DNA of 8,988 nt from Rhizobium sp. Q54 (GTDB lineage Bacteria; Pseudomonadota; Alphaproteobacteria; Rhizobiales; Beijerinckiaceae): NCBI GenBank assembly GCA_945901195.1, contig CAMDKB010000177.1, positions 1-8,988 on the forward strand, written 5' to 3'. Every line of letters starts with the position of its first letter. Positions within the stretch are counted from its first letter, which is position 1. The position numbers were made by a program, and so were the translations under genes. Positions 1 through 4,301 of this stretch are shown piece by piece. A model generated the notes under the pieces. It was not told where the DNA came from. It did not search any database and saw only the letters and a list, made by a program, of their open reading frames with translations.

Positions 1-168
1 GACCAGATTACGGGGGGTCGAGAGACTTTTGCCCAGCAGAAGGCGGGACGACTTTTCGTCAAACGCCGCGACATCGGTGAATGTACCCCCAACATCCGCA
101 GCCAGCCGGATGACGGACGGCCGGGAGACCTTTGTTGAAGAGGATGTCGTTTTTGTCGTTTTGGCCAT
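1..168 (-). CDS. Hydantoinase/oxoprolinase family protein, N-terminal fragment (HyuA-like), truncated by window edge
   Basis: Reading the minus strand from an ATG at 168 gives 56 uninterrupted codons to the window edge. The translation has a Ser/Thr-rich leader of about 20 residues, then RLAADVGGTFTDVAAFD (residues 21-37), followed by KSLSTP. VGGTFTD is the N-terminal phosphate-binding-type motif of the hydantoinase A / 5-oxoprolinase / acetone carboxylase beta family, which folds like actin-type ATPases. Family members use ATP to open cyclic imides or lactams or to carboxylate small substrates, usually with a HyuB-type partner. Only about a tenth of the protein is visible, so substrate and subfamily cannot be assigned. 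The start is not secure: the leader is longer than in many relatives, and only a weak purine-rich stretch (AAGAAAAAA) lies upstream of the ATG. The gene is divergent from the small protein at 321. Confidence 0.75.
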   Translation of the reverse strand, partial: MAKTTKTTSSSTKVSRPSVIRLAADVGGTFTDVAAFDEKSSRLLLGKSLSTPRNLV

Positions 169-320
169 GTTGTATTTTTTCTTATGAAGAACGCATGCAG
201 GCAATCTGCAGAGGGTTGTGTTTAGCGCCCGGATGCCTCAAGCGCAACGGACCGGCGGCCTATAAAATCTGGCGCATCGGCGGGGGACGCGTTATAAACC
301 GCCCCGGATCGGGAAGCGCA
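169..320. promoter_or_regulatory. Divergent intergenic region with two TATAAA boxes
   Basis: These 152 bases separate the divergent hydantoinase-like gene and the small plus-strand gene, so promoters for both should lie here. Two plus-strand TATAAA hexamers at 261-266 and 293-298 could be -10 elements for the gene at 321. Neither has a convincing TTGACA-like -35 at 16-18 bp, and the second leaves a very short leader. No clear operator palindrome was found. Confidence 0.25.
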
Positions 321-692
321 ATGTCATCAGGTGAACACAAATCTCGCGGACACGAACTGGCCCAGTTGTGGGCCGGAGCGATGATTTTTGCACCGCATAT
401 GGCAGGCTGTGCCTGCGCCGGCTTTTACGTTCCCCTGGATGCCTCCACAGTGGAAGAGGACCTCATCGATTTTCTGGCATTTCGCTACAAGGAAGAAGGA
501 CTGTCCTCTCTTGCCGAATTCGTAGCACGCCGCGCCAACACCAAATCCGTTCAGTTCTCAGACTGGCTTGAACAATTGGATACCGCCCCAGTTAGCAAGG
601 CAGGCCTGGCAAGGTTGATGAACGATCTCGCCAATACTCTTGAATCCATGAACAACGCCAAGCCTGCCAAGGCGGGCTTCGTGTGCTATTGA
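321..692 (+). CDS. Uncharacterised small cysteine-containing protein, 123 aa
   Basis: I do not recognise this protein. The open frame reaches back to 132, but I chose the ATG at 321. It has GGGAAG at 311-316 just upstream, and the earlier ATGs would overlap the divergent gene and its promoter while adding low-complexity, Cys-rich sequence. The 123-residue product is probably soluble. It has an Ala/Gly-rich stretch ending in a CAC motif (Cys30, Cys32) within GCACAGFY, then predicted amphipathic helices with acidic patches (VEEDLIDFL, KEEGLSSL), and ends in GFVCY with a third cysteine at residue 122. The cysteines could bind metal or form a disulfide, but no known motif is complete. There is no signal peptide or clear membrane segment. 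A 202-base gap separates it from the carrier-protein operon, so it probably has its own transcript. Confidence 0.6.
   Translation: MSSGEHKSRGHELAQLWAGAMIFAPHMAGCACAGFYVPLDASTVEEDLIDFLAFRYKEEGLSSLAEFVARRANTKSVQFSDWLEQLDTAPVSKAGLARLMNDLANTLESMNNAKPAKAGFVCY
661..678 (+). repeat. Inverted repeat overlapping the 3' end of the small gene
   Basis: AGCCTGC at 661-667 pairs with GCGGGCT at 672-678 (one G-T wobble) around a CAAG loop, within the last codons of the small gene. A compact hairpin could form in the mRNA. It is not followed by a T run, so it is a weak candidate for termination. Confidence 0.3.
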
Positions 693-894
693 ACCATGGT
701 TAATGAAATAGATTCCATTTTCTAACAATTGCTTTTGTCGATTTCCATTTTATAAACCCTGAAGATCATATTTCATGAATAGCTCGCATTTGAGAGTCTA
801 CCTCCTCCCACTGTTCGATCTCGTTCATACGTTGGCATGAAATCTGTGTTTCCTTCTACCCGGTGTTATCCTGAGCAAACATCGGAGACTTCCT
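693..894 (+). promoter_or_regulatory. Putative promoter and leader region of the carrier-protein operon
   Basis: This 202-base gap is visibly AT-rich between 700 and 790, unlike its surroundings. TATAAA at 751-756 is a fair -10 box; TTGCTT at 729-734 lies 16 bp upstream but matches the -35 consensus poorly. The start point would then be near 763, leaving a leader of about 130 nt. TTCCATTTT occurs twice (713-721 and 743-751) with starts exactly 30 bp apart. TTCATGAA (772-779) is a perfect palindrome, and TTCAT/ATGAA recur as an inverted pair at 824-828 and 837-841. I see no riboswitch fold. GGAGA at 884-888, six bases before the ATG at 895, is the ribosome binding site. Confidence 0.35.
713..755 (+). 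repeat. Direct repeat TTCCATTTT(C/A)TAA, 30-bp period
   Basis: TTCCATTTTCTAA at 713-725 and TTCCATTTTATAA at 743-755 match at 12 of 13 positions, and their starts are 30 bp apart, about three helical turns. The second copy overlaps the candidate -10 box. Such spacing would let two copies of a regulator bind the same DNA face, but AT-rich chance repetition is possible. Confidence 0.45.
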
Positions 895-1137
895 ATGGAT
901 AAGATTCGTACCGTGCTGGATCAATTCGGCAAGTTGAAAGTACCAGCCCAATCGCTGAGCCCGAATGCTGACCTCTATGATGCAGGACTTACATCCTTTG
1001 CATCGGTGCAGTTGATGCTTGGTCTTGAAGACGCTTTCGATGTTGAATTTCCCGAGCACATGCTCAATCGCAAGACGTTTTCGAGCATCGCGGCCATAGA
1101 AACTTCAATCGACGAAATCACGCGTGCTGCAGCCTGA
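895..1137 (+). CDS. Acyl/peptidyl carrier protein, partner of the amino acid:[carrier protein] ligase
   Basis: This 80-residue acidic protein has the size and pattern of a free-standing carrier protein. Residues 26-43 read DLYDAGLTSFASVQLMLG, and Ser34 in the D-x-G-x-x-S signature is the expected attachment site for 4'-phosphopantetheine. The sequence LTSFAS differs from the LDSLD typical of fatty-acid AcpP, which fits a dedicated partner rather than the housekeeping carrier. The helix after the serine (SVQLMLGLEDAFDVEFPEHML) is the usual helix II and loop. No phosphopantetheinyl transferase is in the window, so activation must come from elsewhere. In characterised Bradyrhizobium and Agrobacterium cases the carrier gene lies near the ligase and is charged on its pantetheine thiol with a small amino acid. 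The ATG at 895 has GGAGA six bases upstream. It is the first gene of the operon. Confidence 0.93.
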   Translation: MDKIRTVLDQFGKLKVPAQSLSPNADLYDAGLTSFASVQLMLGLEDAFDVEFPEHMLNRKTFSSIAAIETSIDEITRAAA

Positions 1138-1155
1138 AAGCTAAAGAGCATTTAA

Positions 1156-2343
1156 ATGTCAAATGTTTCAGCTAAAGTCGCTCATCTGGCTTCGCCCAGA
1201 CAACGCCTCGCCTCAGCATTAGATATAGCGCGCGTTAATGCCGATGACGTCGATCAAAAAGGGCGTTTTCCACAAGAGGCGATTGAGGCGCTCAAAAAAG
1301 CCCAGCTGATGGGGATCATGATCCCAGTCGAATGCGGCGGCGAAAACGCAAGCCTTGCCGACATCGTCGACATGTGCGGAGCCCTGGGCCAAGCGTGCGC
1401 ATCGACAGCCATGATCTTCGCCATGCATCATATCAAGGTATCAAGCCTGGTGACTCATGGCCTGGACAGCAACTGGCATCGCGACTTCATGCGCCGCGTT
1501 GTCGACGAACAATTTCTGATTGGATCAGCAACCACAGAAGGCGGGATTGGCGGCGATGTCCGCAATTCCATCTGTGCGATCGAACCGGAAGGTGACAGCT
1601 TCACTCTTACCAAGGAAGCCAATGTAATTTCGTATGGGCTCAATGCGGACGCTATTATGGTGACCGCAAGACGTAATACACAAGCCGCGAGTTCTGATCA
1701 GGTCATGACCGTTATTGAACGGGAGCAGTATGCCCTGCAAATGACGATACCATGGGACACCCTCGGGATGCGCGGTACGTGTTCAGAGGGATTTCTGTTC
1801 AAATGTCGAGCGCCTTCAAATCAGATCTTTCCTCACCCTTTCGCGGAAATTGCAGCGCAATCAATGTTGGCAATGTCGCACTTGATGTGGGCCGGAGTAT
1901 GGTTTGGCATTGCAGCAGACGCCACCACACGCGCCCAGAATTATCTTCGTGCAGAAGCACGTAAGAAACCCGGCTCTACGCCTCCCGCAGCTGTCCGTCT
2001 GGCTGAAATGTTTGTCCTGCTGCAGGAGATGAAATCTGTAGTCATGACTGGCATCGTCACTTACGAAAAAGCCAAGGTACACAGTGACACATTGTCGTCT
2101 GTCGGCTTTTCCATCGCGATGAACAACGTTAAAATTGCCACATCCCAGGCTGTGGTGGACATCGTCCAATCTGCCATGATGATTGCAGGCATTTCGAGCT
2201 ACCGCACTGGCGGAAAATTCAGCCTCGGCCGCCATATGCGCGATGCATTGTCGGCAGCGATCATGGTCAACAACGACCGTATTGTCGCAAATACTTCCAA
2301 CCTCACCCTCGTCAGCAAGTACGATACAAATCTGGTGGCCTGA
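1156..2343 (+). CDS. Acyl-CoA dehydrogenase-fold flavoprotein, probably acting on aminoacyl-carrier protein
   Basis: The 395-residue protein has normal acyl-CoA dehydrogenase length and layout: an N-terminal helical domain (to about 120), a beta domain with ATTEGGIGGDVRNS (125-138) and WDTLGMRGTCSEGF (200-213), and a C-terminal helical domain ending in GRHMRDALSAAIM (358-370). These correspond to the flavin/substrate loop, the mid-domain LGMRGT motif and the conserved Arg-Asp of the family. Family members oxidise acyl thioesters with FAD; carrier-protein-specific relatives act on tethered aminoacyl groups. Oddly, eight residues after Asp363, where medium-chain enzymes have their catalytic Glu, there is Val371 (followed by NND). 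By eye the alternative site used by isovaleryl-CoA dehydrogenase is Ser241. The C-terminus also resembles class D flavin monooxygenases, so oxygenation or oxidation cannot be excluded. AAAGAG at 1143-1148 precedes the ATG. The gene ends one base before the ligase start, implying coupled translation. Confidence 0.88.
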   Translation: MSNVSAKVAHLASPRQRLASALDIARVNADDVDQKGRFPQEAIEALKKAQLMGIMIPVECGGENASLADIVDMCGALGQACASTAMIFAMHHIKVSSLVTHGLDSNWHRDFMRRVVDEQFLIGSATTEGGIGGDVRNSICAIEPEGDSFTLTKEANVISYGLNADAIMVTARRNTQAASSDQVMTVIEREQYALQMTIPWDTLGMRGTCSEGFLFKCRAPSNQIFPHPFAEIAAQSMLAMSHLMWAGVWFGIAADATTRAQNYLRAEARKKPGSTPPAAVRLAEMFVLLQEMKSVVMTGIVTYEKAKVHSDTLSSVGFSIAMNNVKIATSQAVVDIVQSAMMIAGISSYRTGGKFSLGRHMRDALSAAIMVNNDRIVANTSNLTLVSKYDTNLVA

Positions 2344-2344
2344 A

Positions 2345-3295
2345 ATGAACATGCACACGCGCACAGCTTCCATCATACCTGCCGAAAAGTCGGCAGCCGA
2401 AACATTCCTCGATGAATTGTTTGATGCTGGCTTGTTGATCGACACAGGTGTCGACGGGCTTTACGGACGAAGCGGCGCATTCGAAGATGTCATCAACGCG
2501 TTCAACGGACTGGTAGCCAAATATGGCGCCGCAGACAAGGCGACCGCGATTCACTTCCCCCCCGGCATCGCTCGGCGTCTTTTCGAAAAGAGCGGCTATA
2601 TGAAAAGCTTTCCGCAACTCGCTGGCACCGTTCATAGCTTTATGGGTGGTGAGGCGGATCATTGCTCTTTGCTTGCTGATCTTGAAGCAGGGCAGGATTG
2701 GACAGAACAACAACAGGCGACTGACGTTGTGTTGACCCCCGCTGCCTGTTACCCGCTGTATCCTACAGTTGCAAAGCGTGGTCCGCTGCCCGAGCAGGGA
2801 CGGCTTTATGATCTCCAGTCCTATTGCTTCAGGCATGAGCCATCAAAAGACCCCGCTCGTATGCAAATGTTCCGGATGCGGGAATTCGTTCGAATTGGTT
2901 CCCCCGACCAAGTATGCGCATTTCGTGAAAGCTGGCTTGATCGCGGCCAGAAGATGATGGCCTCCCTATTGTTGCCATTGACGGTTGATCTCGCCAATGA
3001 TCCATTCTTCGGTCGGGCAGGCAAGATGCTTGCCAATAATCAACGTGATACCGGCCTCAAGTTTGAATTGTTGATTCCTGTAACAAGTGAAGAGAAGCCC
3101 ACGGCCTGCCTGAGCTTCAACTATCACCAGGATCATTTTGGTTCGCTTTGGAATATCCGCTCGGCCGATGGTGAACAGGCGCATACGGCTTGTGTCGGAT
3201 TTGGCATGGAACGCGTCGCGCTGGCTCTGTTCAAACACCATGGCCCCGACGTTGAAGGATGGCCAACTGAAGTGCGCAAGCTTCTCTGGGGCTGA
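2345..3295 (+). CDS. Amino acid:[carrier protein] ligase (class II aminoacyl-tRNA synthetase homologue)
   Basis: The 316-residue product matches the truncated, archaeal-type seryl-tRNA synthetase homologues that activate an amino acid with ATP and transfer it to the pantetheine thiol of a carrier protein instead of tRNA. Class II motif 2 is visible in FRHEPSKDPARMQMFRMREF (162-181) and motif 3 in GFGMERVALALF (285-296). Cys135, Glu180 and Cys283 fit the active-site zinc ligands of the Bradyrhizobium glycine ligase, a constant four residues beyond the numbering I recall (Cys131, Glu176, Cys279). The N-terminal tRNA-binding coiled coil of seryl-tRNA synthetases is absent. Characterised homologues use glycine or alanine; the substrate here is not determinable by eye. 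The frame is open back to 2183, but the ATG at 2345 is preferred: it follows the upstream stop by one base, has GGTGG at 2334-2338, and gives family-typical length. Confidence 0.93.
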   Translation: MNMHTRTASIIPAEKSAAETFLDELFDAGLLIDTGVDGLYGRSGAFEDVINAFNGLVAKYGAADKATAIHFPPGIARRLFEKSGYMKSFPQLAGTVHSFMGGEADHCSLLADLEAGQDWTEQQQATDVVLTPAACYPLYPTVAKRGPLPEQGRLYDLQSYCFRHEPSKDPARMQMFRMREFVRIGSPDQVCAFRESWLDRGQKMMASLLLPLTVDLANDPFFGRAGKMLANNQRDTGLKFELLIPVTSEEKPTACLSFNYHQDHFGSLWNIRSADGEQAHTACVGFGMERVALALFKHHGPDVEGWPTEVRKLLWG

Positions 3296-3297
3296 AA

Positions 3298-4284
3298 ATG
3301 AAATACGTTCTGCAAGGTCTGGAACCAGCCACCCATATCCCGCATTCGATGCACGGCTCCAACAGGAATTGGCCTGAGACGAATTGCTATGTCGATCTCT
3401 GGATCGAGCTTCTGTCGGCGCTTGGATTGCCGCCTGAGGCGATGCTCGGATTTACGGTACGGCAAGACTTCGAAGGTGATCAGTTTACCTTTTTCAAAGT
3501 TCCGCTGGAAGACCTGGAACGCCTGTTTGATATTCGTGTCACAGAATTTTCAATCTTTGATGATGTGGAAAGGCACGTACTTGCCCAGATCAATAGAGGT
3601 CGGATGCTGTTGATTGAAATCAACAGCTATTGGCTTCCTGACACCCGCGGAATTTCCTATCGTACCAGTCACGGCAAGACGACCATTGGCATCAATGCAA
3701 TCGATCCAGCCAATAAACTCTTGCACTATTTTCACAACGGCAGCTTTTTCGATCTTCAGGGTTCGGATTACGACGGCATCTTTGGGCGCACCAATGTTGT
3801 CGCAGGCGCCGTGCAATTGTTTCCATACGTTGAGTTCGTGAAATTCCCTCAAATCAAGCGGAATCCATCGCCTTTCGATTGCAAGGATTTTCTGAAATAT
3901 CACCTCGCGCACAGGCCTCATCTCAATCCATTCCTGGAATGGCAGAAAGCATTGCCAGCCCATATTGAGGATTTGATGCTGCGTCCAGAAGGCTATTTCC
4001 ATACGTATGCATTCAACACCCTTCGACAATTTGGCGCCAATTTTGAATTACTCGCTACGCATTTGTCCTGGCTACAAAACTCACACGGCACATCTCTGGA
4101 TAGCGAAATAGCTGCAGCTCAATCGATTTCGGAAACAGCCAAAAGCATGCAGTTTCAGCTAGCGCGAGCAATTTCGCGCCGAAAGCCCGATAGCCTCACC
4201 GGTTTGATTGCGCCAATTGCAGAACATTATGAACGGCTCATGGAAGGTTTGGATGCATTCGCCGGGGTCAAACGCGCAGCCTGA
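3298..4284 (+). CDS. DUF1839-type protein; candidate cysteine acyltransferase
   Basis: This 328-residue protein resembles the DUF1839 family, which has no assigned function as far as I know and which I recall near amino acid:[carrier protein] ligases. Visible pattern: ETNCYVDLWIELLSALG (27-43) puts Cys30 at the start of a helix; a strand LLIEINSYWLP (104-114) follows, then SHGKTTIGINAID (124-136) with His125 and Asp136. A Cys at a helix start, a D/N-x-Y-x-LP strand, and His followed by a hydrophobic strand ending in Asp are features of the BtrH N-terminal / C39-like cysteine acyltransferase fold. BtrH itself moves an acyl group from a carrier protein to an aminoglycoside. I therefore infer a Cys30-His125-Asp136 triad and a transfer role; this is unproven. 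The C-terminal half is mostly helical. There is no signal peptide. The start lies two bases after the ligase stop. Confidence 0.8.
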   Translation: MKYVLQGLEPATHIPHSMHGSNRNWPETNCYVDLWIELLSALGLPPEAMLGFTVRQDFEGDQFTFFKVPLEDLERLFDIRVTEFSIFDDVERHVLAQINRGRMLLIEINSYWLPDTRGISYRTSHGKTTIGINAIDPANKLLHYFHNGSFFDLQGSDYDGIFGRTNVVAGAVQLFPYVEFVKFPQIKRNPSPFDCKDFLKYHLAHRPHLNPFLEWQKALPAHIEDLMLRPEGYFHTYAFNTLRQFGANFELLATHLSWLQNSHGTSLDSEIAAAQSISETAKSMQFQLARAISRRKPDSLTGLIAPIAEHYERLMEGLDAFAGVKRAA

Positions 4285-4301
4285 AGGCAAGAGCAAGCCT
4301 C

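Noticed and set aside
132..320. N-terminal extension of the small plus-strand protein from the ATG at 132
   Set aside because: It would overlap the divergent hydantoinase-like gene (to 168) and the whole promoter region, and the extra residues look like translated non-coding DNA; the ATG at 321 has a nearby purine-rich site.
661..678. Intrinsic terminator for the small gene
   Set aside because: The hairpin lies inside the coding end and no T run follows; it is kept only as a repeat.
895..1137. Annotation as the housekeeping fatty-acid acyl carrier protein
   Set aside because: The serine motif is LTSFAS rather than LDSLD, and no fatty-acid synthesis genes are nearby.
2183..2344. Longer start of the amino acid:[carrier protein] ligase inside the flavoprotein gene
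   Set aside because: It would overlap the upstream gene by 160 bases with a Ser/Thr-rich, unfamily-like extension; the ATG at 2345 gives the usual length.
1861..2445. 194-codon minus-strand open frame
   Set aside because: It lies antisense to the well-supported flavoprotein and ligase genes, is rich in Cys/His, and has no recognisable motif; it is a shadow frame.
2312..2836. 174-codon minus-strand open frame
   Set aside because: It is antisense to the ligase gene, with no family resemblance.
2345..3295. Annotation as seryl-tRNA synthetase
   Set aside because: The tRNA-binding N-terminal coiled coil is missing, the length is about 316 residues, and a carrier-protein gene is in the same operon.
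3550..4029. 159-codon minus-strand open frame
   Set aside because: It is antisense to the DUF1839 gene and contains no domain signature.
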